Assembly (NCBI GenBank): GCA_039029915.1
Contig: JBCCFD010000188.1
Span: 1 to 13,910 of the forward strand
Direction: 5' to 3'
Length of the DNA: 13,910 nt
Origin: QQUD01 sp039029915
GTDB taxonomy: Bacteria > Chloroflexota > Anaerolineae > Promineifilales > Promineifilaceae
Part shown: positions 1-7,273 of the stretch, piece after piece
Numbering within the stretch: the stretch's first letter is position 1
Layout: every line of letters begins with the position of its first letter
Made by a program: the position numbers and the translations under genes
Notes under the pieces: model-generated
Seen by the model: only the letters and a program-made list of their open reading frames with translations
Told to the model about the DNA's origin: nothing
Database searches by the model: none

Positions 1-1
1 A

Positions 2-973
2 ATTTTAGTATTTGATGAGGCAGACCGGATGTTGAGTATGGGGTTCTATCCCGATATGCGCCGACTGCAGCAGTATTTGCCCCAAAAGCTGTACACCTGC
101 ATGTATTCGGCCACCTTCCCGCAAACGGTGCGCAGTCTAGCGCGGCAGTTCATGCACGAACCAGAGTTTTTGAGCCTTAGCCAAGACAGCGTGCACGTGG
201 CGGAAACCAATCACCAAATTGTGGTGGTTGACCCGATGGGCAAAGATCGAGCTTTGGTGCGCCTGATCGAGATGGAAAACCCAGATTCAGCCATTATCTT
301 TTGTAACACCAAGCAGCGGACGCATTATGTCGCCGTGGTGCTGCAGCGATTTGGCTACAATGCGGATGAGCTAAGCGGAGATTTGGACCAGCGCAATCGG
401 GAACGCGTCATGCAAAAACTTCGCCAAGGCCACCTGCGCTTTTTGGTTGCCACAGACGTCGCCGCCCGCGGTATCGACATTTCTGATTTGTCCCACGTGT
501 TTCAATATGAAGTGCCCGAAGATCCTGAAGTGTATATCCACCGGGCTGGGCGCACCGGGCGGGCTGGTGCGACAGGCACAGCAATCTCATTGATTGGCGA
601 GTTTATGGATGAAACGCTGATTCAGCGCATTGGTAAACGATATAGCATTGAGTTCGAAGAACGGCCGTCTCCCACCGATGAGGACGTGGCTCAAATCGTG
701 GCAGAGCGCACAACGGTGCGGCTAGAAACCCAGCTTATGGATCGAGACAGCCTGCAGGTTGAAAGAATGCAGCGGTTTGTACCGGCCGTGAAAGAGCTGA
801 TTGATGATGAGCATGGTATTTCATTAATAGCCATGCTTCTCGATGATTACTATCAGCAATCCCTGCACGCGCCGCCGCAGCTTCCCGGGATGGACAAGCC
901 GCAGCAGCCCCAAAAGCAATCTGGTAAAAAGAAACGAAATCGCCGCCGGTATCAGGGGAAGAAGAAAGGATAA
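2..973 (+). CDS. DEAD-box ATP-dependent RNA helicase, C-terminal part (5' end outside window)
   Basis: The frame is open from the left edge, so the start codon and the N-terminal Q motif and Walker A lie outside. Visible in order: the DEAD box (VFDEADRM) at bases 11-34, the SAT motif (YSATFPQ), the motif IV region (AIIFCNTK), the motif V region (ATDVAARGIDI) and motif VI (HRAGRTGR). These are the hallmarks of RecA domains 1 and 2 of an SF2 RNA helicase that unwinds or remodels RNA using ATP. After the helicase core comes a linker and a strongly basic, Gln/Lys/Arg-rich tail (KSGKKKRNRRR type), as in RhlE/CsdA-like proteins, probably for RNA binding. The exact subfamily cannot be named from this fragment. 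It ends in TAA, followed by a low-complexity repeat. A variant copy of the iterated palindrome (AACGGCCGTC) lies at 660-669 and encodes Arg-Pro. Confidence 0.93.
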   Translation: MLVFDEADRMLSMGFYPDMRRLQQYLPQKLYTCMYSATFPQTVRSLARQFMHEPEFLSLSQDSVHVAETNHQIVVVDPMGKDRALVRLIEMENPDSAIIFCNTKQRTHYVAVVLQRFGYNADELSGDLDQRNRERVMQKLRQGHLRFLVATDVAARGIDISDLSHVFQYEVPEDPEVYIHRAGRTGRAGATGTAISLIGEFMDETLIQRIGKRYSIEFEERPSPTDEDVAQIVAERTTVRLETQLMDRDSLQVERMQRFVPAVKELIDDEHGISLIAMLLDDYYQQSLHAPPQLPGMDKPQQPQKQSGKKKRNRRRYQGKKKG

Positions 974-980
974 TGGGGAG

Positions 981-1028
981 ATTGGTTATTGGGCAATTGG
1001 TAGATTGGGTAATTTGGTAATTGGTAAG
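981..1028. repeat. Low-complexity ATTGG(T/G) tandem repeat
   Basis: The stretch just after the helicase stop is built from about six degenerate 7-9 base units of the type ATTGGTA/ATTGGGTA. It lies between the helicase and the broken methyltransferase and contains no gene. It resembles the short tandemly repeated sequences found between genes in some Chloroflexota and cyanobacteria. It is followed by a CCTGCCACCTGC segment that recurs, in related form, between other genes of this window. Confidence 0.7.
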
Positions 1029-1073
1029 TGTTGTTTGTGACCTGCCACCTGCTTCCAATCCCTTGCCCCCATC

Positions 1074-1784
1074 ATGAGGTACGACAAAAACGATCCCGAA
1101 CTGGAAATTATACGCCGCTTCTCTGGTGGTTTTGAGGGGAAGCGGATGTTAGAGGTGGGGTGTGGCAACGGCCGCATTACGCGCAAACTAGCGCCCCTTG
1201 TCGACTATCTTGATGCCATTGATCCTGATGAAGAAAAAATAGCTAAGGCGATTTCTTGGGCAGACGGGGGTGCTGTTCACTATCACGCGACTGATTTAGA
1301 GAAATTTCAGCCTGCCAATCCATATGATTTAATCCTCCTTTCTTGGTCGTTGTGATGAATGGGCACCGAGGGCATGGGGCATGCTCTGCAGAAATGTCAA
1401 CAGCTATTGAACAAAAACGGCCGTTTGATTGATATTCAGCCAGTTGGTGAGCCACCTCCCATCTCTCTACGAATCGAAGACGAGACGTTTGTGGTGGGGT
1501 GGGTGATAGAAGACAGCGATTATGTGACGTATGATGAATCGCGTGCGGCTTTAGAAACGGCCGTTTCTTTGAATCTCTTCCATTTGCAACAGCAAGAAAT
1601 CTTTGCCTTCATCACCTACTTTGACAATATTGATGATCTCAAAAGTCATTTAGCCTCCGAATGGCGAGGCGCCCGAATTGATGAACAAGTCGCCATGCAA
1701 ATCGAATCCAGACTCCAGGTGCCAACGCCCGACAAGGAGATTGTGCTGGAGGAAATTGTGCGGGTGAGTTTGCTTAGGCGCTAG
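1074..1784 (+). pseudogene. Class I SAM-dependent methyltransferase interrupted by tandem TGA TGA
   Basis: Two open segments in the same frame (1074-1352 and 1359-1784) together make a protein of about 237 residues typical of a Rossmann-fold methyltransferase. Only two adjacent stop codons, TGA TGA at 1353-1358, separate them. The first half holds motif I (LEVGCGNGRIT), an acidic motif II region (DAIDPDEEKI) and the motif IV strand (YDLILLSWSL). The second half holds a plausible post-IV helix (ALQKCQQLLNKNGRLIDI) and the C-terminal part. The break falls right after the motif IV strand, within the catalytic fold. An ATG follows the stops directly, so reinitiation is possible, but the halves would not be expected to act alone. 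No ribosome binding site is visible before ATG 1074. Most likely a recently broken gene; a sequencing error would need two changes. The substrate is unknown. Confidence 0.7.
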
Positions 1785-1859
1785 AGCTGGAAAGTGGAGC
1801 TAGAGGACAGAGTGTGGAGGGAGGCATCTGTTGAGGTCAATAATGAGATCATGCGGCCC

Positions 1860-1898
1860 TGCAACTTTGCCACCTTGCAACTTTGCCACCTGCAACTT
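1860..1898. repeat. 15-16 base tandem repeat TGCAACTTTGCCACC(T)
   Basis: Two near-perfect units of TGCAACTTTGCCACC(T) and a third partial one (TGCAACTT) lie in the 118-base gap between two converging genes (the broken methyltransferase and the RfbH gene). No clear intrinsic terminator is seen in this gap. The unit shares the CCACCTGC string with the segments at 1041-1052 and around 13160, suggesting one family of intergenic repeats. Confidence 0.7.
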
Positions 1899-1902
1899 AC
1901 CC

Positions 1903-3216
1903 CTACAGCTTCTCAAAAAACTCCCCAAAAGTCTCAATCACATAATCGATCATTTCGTTTGTGAGTCGCGGATAGACACCGATCCAGAAGGTTTGGTTCA
2001 TGATGATGTCGCTGTTGGTTAGATCGCCAACGACGCGATAATCAAGATTTTGATAGGCGGGCTGACGGGTGATGTTGCCACTGAACAACAGGCGGGTGGC
2101 GATTTTGTTGCTTTCCAAATGGTGAATTAGCTCATTTCGGCTAAAGGGGGCTTCAGGACGAACCGTAATCAGAAAGCCAAACCAGCTGGGTTCGCTATTG
2201 GGCGAGGCCTGTGGCAGGAGGAGGTGTTCTTGATACGGCCGTAATCCTTCGTACAAGCGAGCAAAGTTCTCCTGCCGCTTTTTAATAAAGTGGGGTAGCT
2301 TTTTAAGCTGGGCCACCCCAACAGCCGCCTGCATATCCGTCATTTTTAGATTGTAGCCAATGTGCGAATAGGTATATTTGTGATCGTAACCATATGGTAA
2401 ATCACCAAGCGACCATTCAAAACGCTTGCCGCAGGTGTCTGCCACGCCGGGCGGGCACCAGCAGTCCCGCCCCCAGTCTCGAAACGATTCTACAAGCTTT
2501 TTTAAACTGGGTCGGTTTGTCAGCACACAGCCCCCTTCACCCATTGTGATGTGGTGAGCCGGATAAAAGCTAACGGTAGCGACGTGCCCAAAAGAGCCAG
2601 TTAAACGGCCGTTATATTTGGCGCCGACAGCATCGCAATTGTCCTCAACAAGCCACAAATTATGCTTGTTGGCAAACGCCATAATCGTGTCTAAATCAAA
2701 AGGGTTGCCTAGCGTATGAGCAATCATGATCGCTTTTGACTGTGGTGAGAGCGCCTCTTCCAGATAAGCGGTGTCCATGTTGTATGTGTCCAGCTCAACA
2801 TCTAAAAAGACGGGTCTGAGCTGGTTTTGAATAATCGGATTGATGGTGGTTGGGAAGCCAGCCGCCACCGTAATGACTTCATCACCCGGTTTAAGCTGTC
2901 GGTCTCCGAGCTTAGGGGAGGTGAGCGCAGAAAGTGCTAACAGATTGGCAGACGAGCCAGAATTGCACAACAGGGCGTGACGCACACCCATCAACTGGGC
3001 AAACTCTTTTTCAAACTGGTCTGCGAAACGGCCCGTTGTCAGCCAAAAATCAAGTGAGGCATCAACGAGATGCTGCATTTCGTCTTCATCAAACACGCGA
3101 CCTGAAACAGGAACGGCCGTTTCTCCCGGAATGAAGGGGACATCCTGATAGGCTTCTTCGTAATACTCTTGGACCAGAGACAAAATTTTGTCTCTGAGCG
3201 TGTTCAACTTTCCCAT
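1903..3216 (-). CDS. rfbH: CDP-4-dehydro-6-deoxyglucose 3-dehydratase (E1, RfbH type)
   Basis: A 437-residue DegT/DnrJ/EryC1-fold protein matching the RfbH/DdhC group along its whole length. This group uses pyridoxamine phosphate and a [2Fe-2S] cluster, with a reductase partner, to remove the C-3 hydroxyl of CDP-4-keto-6-deoxyglucose on the way to 3,6-dideoxyhexoses. The key signs are the SFYPAHHITMGEGG segment, where His221 sits at the position of the usual PLP-binding lysine, and the cysteines 252, 254 and 262 (DCWCPPGVADTCGKRF) expected to bind the cluster. The family blocks TTGRF, SGSSANLLAL, AAGFPTTINP and NQTFWIGVYP are present. ATG at 3216 is preceded by GGAG with good spacing. It is the last gene of the minus-strand sugar block, 207 bases after the glycosyltransferase. 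No CDP-glucose cytidylyltransferase, 4,6-dehydratase or E3 reductase is in the window. Three copies of the iterated palindrome lie inside. Confidence 0.93.
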   Translation of the reverse strand: MGKLNTLRDKILSLVQEYYEEAYQDVPFIPGETAVPVSGRVFDEDEMQHLVDASLDFWLTTGRFADQFEKEFAQLMGVRHALLCNSGSSANLLALSALTSPKLGDRQLKPGDEVITVAAGFPTTINPIIQNQLRPVFLDVELDTYNMDTAYLEEALSPQSKAIMIAHTLGNPFDLDTIMAFANKHNLWLVEDNCDAVGAKYNGRLTGSFGHVATVSFYPAHHITMGEGGCVLTNRPSLKKLVESFRDWGRDCWCPPGVADTCGKRFEWSLGDLPYGYDHKYTYSHIGYNLKMTDMQAAVGVAQLKKLPHFIKKRQENFARLYEGLRPYQEHLLLPQASPNSEPSWFGFLITVRPEAPFSRNELIHHLESNKIATRLLFSGNITRQPAYQNLDYRVVGDLTNSDIIMNQTFWIGVYPRLTNEMIDYVIETFGEFFEKL

Positions 3217-3423
3217 TGATTGCTCCGATAGTTATGTCATTGACAGAAAGCTTGTGGACAAAGCCGGCTTCAAAATCTGCCAATTACTGGGCAAACAGAA
3301 TGCTCTTACTGAAATCGAGTTCAGCTGACGTCCTCTCCTTTACCCAGATTGCTTCCAGAAGCATACTGCCAAAGATGTTCATTGGCTACTCAAAAAGCAT
3401 ACGAATTTTATACTTTAACAATC

Positions 3424-4419
3424 CTATTTGGAAAGAAATTCGCGACGAAAAGCACCCCAGTAGATGACACCCACCCCGAATGTGAGCCCACTGTACAAAA
3501 AATAAAGCCAATGAATCCAAACAGCGCGTAGCAAAAACCCAACCCCTCTTTTCTCTTGCAAAAATGTATAAAATGGTCGGTTAAGCCAAAACAAGATACC
3601 CATAATTGGGAATAAGCCAAGCCAGATGTAGGGTTGCAAAACCCCCAGTAAGAGAAGAAGAACCCCTGCAAAGAGGGCTAATGTGCTCAGCCTTTGCGAA
3701 ATTTGTAAATTAAGGTCATTGGGAATATTCCCTTCCTGCACAATAAGTCTTGTCCAAGGCCAAGCGCGGTCGCGGATATCAGTTTGAAGAACCGTGCCCA
3801 GCGTCCAATGCTTGAGATGCTTAACAAGAAGCAGCTTTTCCAGTTGAATTGAATAGCCCGCCTGCTTAAGACGCTGTCCCAATTCGATATCCTCAATACT
3901 TGGTCTTCCAGGTGTTAGGGTGTTAAATCCACCTAACTCTTCAAAGATGTGGGCTCGAATCATGCCGCACCCGCTCCAAAAGGTGCTGGCATCGTTTTCC
4001 GATGTTTGATGGACGTAATGATGCTGTAGATTTCGGTATTGAGAGAGCAAATTCTGTTCGCTTGGATTGTCGTCGTAGGAACCAAAGCATGCGGCTAGCT
4101 GTGGGTTGGCCTGCATTGTGGCAACGGCGTGCCCCACTGTGCCCGGTTGAACCATCACATCCGCGTCGATAAATAAAAGGAGCTCCCCTGCCGCTTTTTG
4201 TGCCCCAAGATTTCTTGCTAAAGCAGGACCACTTTGTGAATCTGTCGCAATCAGCTGGAGCTTGTCATGTTGTTGAATGATATCAACGCTATTGTCCGTG
4301 GACCCATCATCTACCAGTATGCATTCCCAGTTTGGATAATGGGTTTGTTGAATGGCATTTAGGCAATGAGGCAGGTGTGATTGGGCATTGTGAACCGGAA
4401 TAACTATTGATACCAGCAT
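3424..4419 (-). CDS. Family 2 glycosyltransferase with C-terminal membrane helices
   Basis: A GT-A fold family 2 glycosyltransferase. The N-terminus reads MLVSIVIPVHN, then the nucleotide-binding LVDDGSTDNS, the metal-binding LLFIDAD (a DXD-type motif), the acceptor-side SGCGMIRA and the catalytic-base region EDIELGQRL. The last hundred or so residues hold hydrophobic segments (from LALFAGVLLLLLGVLQPYIW to the Trp/Tyr-rich helix near HWLYFLYSGL), so it should sit at the inner face of the cytoplasmic membrane. It probably adds a sugar to a lipid-linked intermediate; donor and acceptor are unknown. The frame could start upstream at 4488, but ATG 4419 is chosen because it opens the conserved beta strand and lies 7 bases after the stop of the preceding gene. 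No strong ribosome binding site is seen. It carries no copy of the iterated palindrome. Confidence 0.88.
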   Translation of the reverse strand: MLVSIVIPVHNAQSHLPHCLNAIQQTHYPNWECILVDDGSTDNSVDIIQQHDKLQLIATDSQSGPALARNLGAQKAAGELLLFIDADVMVQPGTVGHAVATMQANPQLAACFGSYDDNPSEQNLLSQYRNLQHHYVHQTSENDASTFWSGCGMIRAHIFEELGGFNTLTPGRPSIEDIELGQRLKQAGYSIQLEKLLLVKHLKHWTLGTVLQTDIRDRAWPWTRLIVQEGNIPNDLNLQISQRLSTLALFAGVLLLLLGVLQPYIWLGLFPIMGILFWLNRPFYTFLQEKRGVGFLLRAVWIHWLYFLYSGLTFGVGVIYWGAFRREFLSK

Positions 4420-4426
4420 AAAGAGG

Positions 4427-4738
4427 TCATGTATCTCGCTTGATCCGTAATAACCAGTTATAAAGTATGGCGACCGCAAAACCGACAATAAAGCCCGTTA
4501 GAAAACCATACAGAAAACCAATAACGCTCCCCCAGACCGTCACGCTGTAGCCGACAAAGAATTGGCCTAATAGGGCGAGATGAGGCCCAACAACTTCGCC
4601 CCCTTTGATAACAAGCCAAAGGGTTGCCACGAAGAGTCCACCCCCAGAAATAAGGCCCGTCACGATGCCAGAAACCACAGCGTTTAGACGAATGAGGCGG
4701 GTGAGGACAATTTTTTCTAAATCAGATTGCTCGGTCAT
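4427..4738 (-). CDS. Small membrane protein, paralogue of the tail of the neighbouring FAD protein
   Basis: A protein of 103 residues from ATG 4738; TTG at 4747 is an alternative, and neither has a clear ribosome binding site. A charged N-terminal helix (DLEKIVLTRLIRLN) is followed by two strong membrane segments, about residues 20-45 and 66-95, separated by a loop ending in LLGQFFVGYSVT. This loop and the second helix closely match residues about 535-575 of the FAD oxidoreductase encoded upstream (LINQFFPGYSVT), including the glycine pattern of the helix. The two are therefore related modules. It lies between the FAD protein gene and the glycosyltransferase gene, 7 bases from the latter, consistent with one operon and a job at the membrane in the same polysaccharide pathway. 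The family name is unknown to me. Confidence 0.75.
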   Translation of the reverse strand: MTEQSDLEKIVLTRLIRLNAVVSGIVTGLISGGGLFVATLWLVIKGGEVVGPHLALLGQFFVGYSVTVWGSVIGFLYGFLTGFIVGFAVAILYNWLLRIKRDT

Positions 4739-4821
4739 ATTGTGCAAAGCTATTTTAACAGAAATAGGTTGCCTGTAGGAACTGCTGCCCTGATTGTGGG
4801 AGAATGAAAAGCGATTATTAC

Positions 4822-6630
4822 TCAGATATAGTCAAAAAACTGCCTGAGCGCGCTTGATTGGGCTGAGCGGAAGTTGCTGGTGATGTAAACGGCCGTTGCC
4901 GCATTGCGTAAGAACGCAAATAACCAGCCAATAATAAAACCCACTAAATAGCCATAGGCCGCCCCCAGTAAGCTTCCCCGAATCGTGACGCTGTATCCAG
5001 GAAAAAACTGGTTGATCAACGCCAAATAGTCGGCCACCATGCTTTCCCCCTGCGGTACGACAATCAATGTTAGAATTGCCAACCCAATTGCGACCACCGC
5101 CCCTAGTGAGATGCCTAAGGCCAATGGATCTAATTTGGGGAAAACATGCCCTAAAGAGCCTTTAACAGCTTCAACAACGTCTTCTGTGTGAACAGGTTTA
5201 TCCGCACTAACCTCTTCAAGATAATCATCTTCAGCATTAATGAGCCAGAGGTTATGATCTTCCTGAAATAGCAGGTTACGAATCGCGTACATGCCGGTTA
5301 GCATGGCGTGGTCTTGATTGTTGTAGCGGTGTAGCCCATTCCGCCCGATGGTTTGAAAATTCTCGAAAGAGTTGACATAATTTTTTATCGTTTCTAACGA
5401 TTGGGCATACCCCTCATCATAAATTGGGTATGTTTTTTCAACACGATAAACACAACCATCGGTGATATTGTTCTCAGAGGCTAAACCAATTTGAGCTAAC
5501 TCTTTTTTAGCAAGGGCAATGAGGTCCTTGTCCGGCATCGACCACAGTTCATCCCCTTCATTGCAAAAATATTCGAGCCCTAAACTGCTCATGTTTTGAT
5601 CGGGAACCATTTCTGGGCTCCAATTCTTGAAGTTCTGTATGCGGCCCACATGAACAGACGGATCGTGGATGTAGATCCAGTTGTCAGGAAATAGCTCTTT
5701 TTGATCAACCATGAGGCAAACAGTCAGGAAGTCGCGATGCTTCAGTTTGCTGGCGGCGTCTTGAATTTCTGGCGGTGCGGGTGGATTGAGCCCTTTGAGG
5801 AACAGTGGGAGCGGCATGCTGGAAATGAAGGTGTCGGCTTGGATGTGAGAATAACGGCCGTTTTGCCTCATTTCAACGCCTGTCACCCGATTACCTTCGC
5901 GCTGAATCGAAACCACGTCTGACTCTAAACAGACCATGCCTCCCTTTTGTTCGATCTTTTCTTGGACAGTTGTCCACAGCAGGCCCGGCCCTTTACGCGG
6001 ATAGTGAAACTCTTCGATGAGCGTTTTGATCACATTTTGGGGTTTGAAGAACATATTTAGAACGGCCGTTTTAAGCGACAAATCCTTAATACGCTGAGCG
6101 GCCCATTCAGCCTTCAATTCAGAACATTTAATCCCCCAAACCTTTTCAGTGTACGATTTAAAAAACGTTTCAAAAAGACGTTTGCCAAACCGATTGGTAA
6201 CCCACTGCTCAAAAGTTTCTTCTTCTTTGTAGGGAAATAGCTGCCACCGAATGTAGCTCATACCAATTAAAAAGCCCTCAAAAGGGCCTAAGCCCAGCAG
6301 GGCATTTAAAGGTTTAAGCGGATAGTTGAAATATTTATTTTTATAAAAAATGCGGGAAAGCCGAGGGCGAACGAGAAAATCATCTCCTAATATTTCATCC
6401 CAAAACTGCTGAACCTCTTCAGACTTTGTAAAGAAACGGTGCCCCCCCATGTCAAAATGGTAGCCTTTGTAATTTTCGGTGCGGGCAATGCCGCCAACTT
6501 TATCTAACTTTTCAAGAACAATTGGCTTGATACCGTGACGAAGCAGTTCATAGGCGGCGGTTAAACCGGCCGGCCCCCCACCAATAATAACGGTGCGGTT
6601 TTCCTTTTTTGACTGAGACCCAGAGTTCAC
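4822..6630 (-). CDS. FAD-dependent oxidoreductase (UDP-galactopyranose-mutase-like/amine-oxidase fold) with membrane tail
   Basis: A 602-residue protein. Residues about 12-45 form a dinucleotide-binding fold (VIIGGGPAGLTAAYELLRHG) followed by the acidic end of strand 2 (VLEKLDKVGG), then GGHRFFTKS, as in the UDP-galactopyranose mutase/protoporphyrinogen-oxidase-like group. A second FAD-contacting region lies near the core C-terminus (QTIGRNGLHRYNNQDHAMLTGM). The core ends near residue 490. A further ~100 residues carry two membrane segments (about 505-526 and 551-574), which is unusual for the family and matches the small membrane protein encoded next. Homologues are common in cell-surface sugar clusters, but the substrate is not assigned, so a mutase name would be too strong. 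It starts with GTG at 6630, supported by GGAGG at 6640-6644. It leads the minus-strand block. Three palindrome copies lie inside. Confidence 0.85.
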   Translation of the reverse strand: MNSGSQSKKENRTVIIGGGPAGLTAAYELLRHGIKPIVLEKLDKVGGIARTENYKGYHFDMGGHRFFTKSEEVQQFWDEILGDDFLVRPRLSRIFYKNKYFNYPLKPLNALLGLGPFEGFLIGMSYIRWQLFPYKEEETFEQWVTNRFGKRLFETFFKSYTEKVWGIKCSELKAEWAAQRIKDLSLKTAVLNMFFKPQNVIKTLIEEFHYPRKGPGLLWTTVQEKIEQKGGMVCLESDVVSIQREGNRVTGVEMRQNGRYSHIQADTFISSMPLPLFLKGLNPPAPPEIQDAASKLKHRDFLTVCLMVDQKELFPDNWIYIHDPSVHVGRIQNFKNWSPEMVPDQNMSSLGLEYFCNEGDELWSMPDKDLIALAKKELAQIGLASENNITDGCVYRVEKTYPIYDEGYAQSLETIKNYVNSFENFQTIGRNGLHRYNNQDHAMLTGMYAIRNLLFQEDHNLWLINAEDDYLEEVSADKPVHTEDVVEAVKGSLGHVFPKLDPLALGISLGAVVAIGLAILTLIVVPQGESMVADYLALINQFFPGYSVTIRGSLLGAAYGYLVGFIIGWLFAFLRNAATAVYITSNFRSAQSSALRQFFDYI

Positions 6631-6639
6631 TATGAGATA

Positions 6640-6644
6640 CCTCC
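6640..6644 (-). promoter_or_regulatory. Ribosome binding site GGAGG fixing the GTG start at 6630
   Basis: On the minus strand GGAGG stands 9 bases before GTG 6630, the only start that places the glycine-rich FAD motif near the N-terminus. It supports GTG rather than a later start. Confidence 0.75.
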
Positions 6645-7050
6645 ATGCATCGTTGTGGGCGTTCGTTGATCTTTGTGTCTTCCCGACCCTGATAAATCAC
6701 GCCAAGGAAATTGCATATTGCATTGATAAATTTTGTGCACCCAAGGCGATACGTGGGTTTTGCCTAAATCTATCTCAAGGTCATTCCTTCGATTTACCAA
6801 CCTGCTCCATAAAATCATTTAAATTTATGTGATATTGAAAAGTTAAACGATTCTGGAATAACATGACTATAGGCCGAGAGACCCATAGATGATGTTGGTG
6901 GCGATCTTACAGATAACAGCTTACGAGTGCGCTTACATCAAACCTTAAGAAACGATAAACTATAAAGATCTTTTTGTCTTCTAAGATGAAACAACGTTGA
7001 GAATTGCGTTATTTTCATTTTCTCATATTTTGGTTGTTGTGCCCATTTAT

Positions 7051-7158
7051 GTAATTTTCAACAAATATCTTAAATAAAAAATTGGGCGATGAAAATTACT
7101 TTCAGGAGAACAAAAACTTAGACGAAGATGTTTTATTTCAAGATACTTTTTGTTCTCC
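7051..7158. repeat. Two adjacent inverted repeats with mutually complementary loops
   Basis: The first inverted repeat is GTAATTTTCA (7051-7060) with TGAAAATTAC (7090-7099), 10 of 10 pairs, loop 29 bases. The second is GGAGAACAAAAA (7105-7116) with TTTTTGTTCTCC (7147-7158), 12 of 12 pairs, loop 30 bases. Loop 1 holds TATCTTAAATAAAA (7066-7079). Loop 2 holds its complement, TTTTATTT (7131-7138) and AAGATA (7140-7145), with one bulged C. If transcribed, the two hairpins could join by a 14-pair loop-loop contact or switch to an alternative fold. It lies 115 bases before the nitrilase gene and has no terminator-like U tail. Could instead be operator DNA for a dimeric regulator. Function unknown. 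Confidence 0.6.
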
Positions 7159-7273
7159 ACTTGGACTGGTTGATTTTTCCTTATCCTACCCTGTGTGGCC
7201 CAAATTTTGTCGGGAATAGGGTCTTGTCGTTACCATTAATCATGTTGAAAAAGCAGAGGAGTGATTTTTATTT

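Larger units (their letters stand above)
6631..7273. other. Divergent AT-rich intergenic region (643 bases)
   Basis: This region separates the minus-strand sugar block from the plus-strand nitrilase operon and should hold both promoters. Short open frames on both strands at 6630-6832 show no protein-like character and are not called. Features seen: a direct repeat TTGCATA/TTGCATT near 6718-6732, a perfect palindrome AAAGATCTTT at 6964-6973, a degenerate direct repeat of AAGAT..TTTTTGT (6966-6977 and 7140-7153), and the two-hairpin element at 7051-7158 listed separately. TTGTCG at 7207-7212 with a weak TACCAT 18 bases on could be a promoter for the nitrilase gene, but the match is poor and it is not called. 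AGAGGAG at 7255-7261 is a usable ribosome binding site for ATG 7274, though 12 bases away. Confidence 0.6.

Noticed and set aside
1353..1400. Selenocysteine insertion at the tandem TGA with a SECIS hairpin
   Set aside because: The hairpin downstream is small and irregular, two adjacent selenocysteines in a methyltransferase would be odd, and no selenoprotein machinery is in view. Kept only as one option for the broken gene.
3216..3467. Open frames on both strands in the 207-base gap between the glycosyltransferase and RfbH genes, including a minus-strand frame (about 3384-3217) with protein-like text broken by one TAA
   Set aside because: Several frames look equally plausible, none shows a recognised motif or a good ribosome binding site, and the region is short. 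A decayed gene remnant is possible but not supportable.
4420..4488. Longer N-terminus of the glycosyltransferase from 4488
   Set aside because: It would overlap the preceding gene by about 60 bases and adds 23 residues before the first conserved strand; ATG 4419 gives a tidy gene junction.
6630..6832. Small open frames on both strands just upstream of the FAD oxidoreductase gene
   Set aside because: No protein-like character, they overlap each other and the GGAGG ribosome binding site, and their composition fits noncoding AT-rich DNA.
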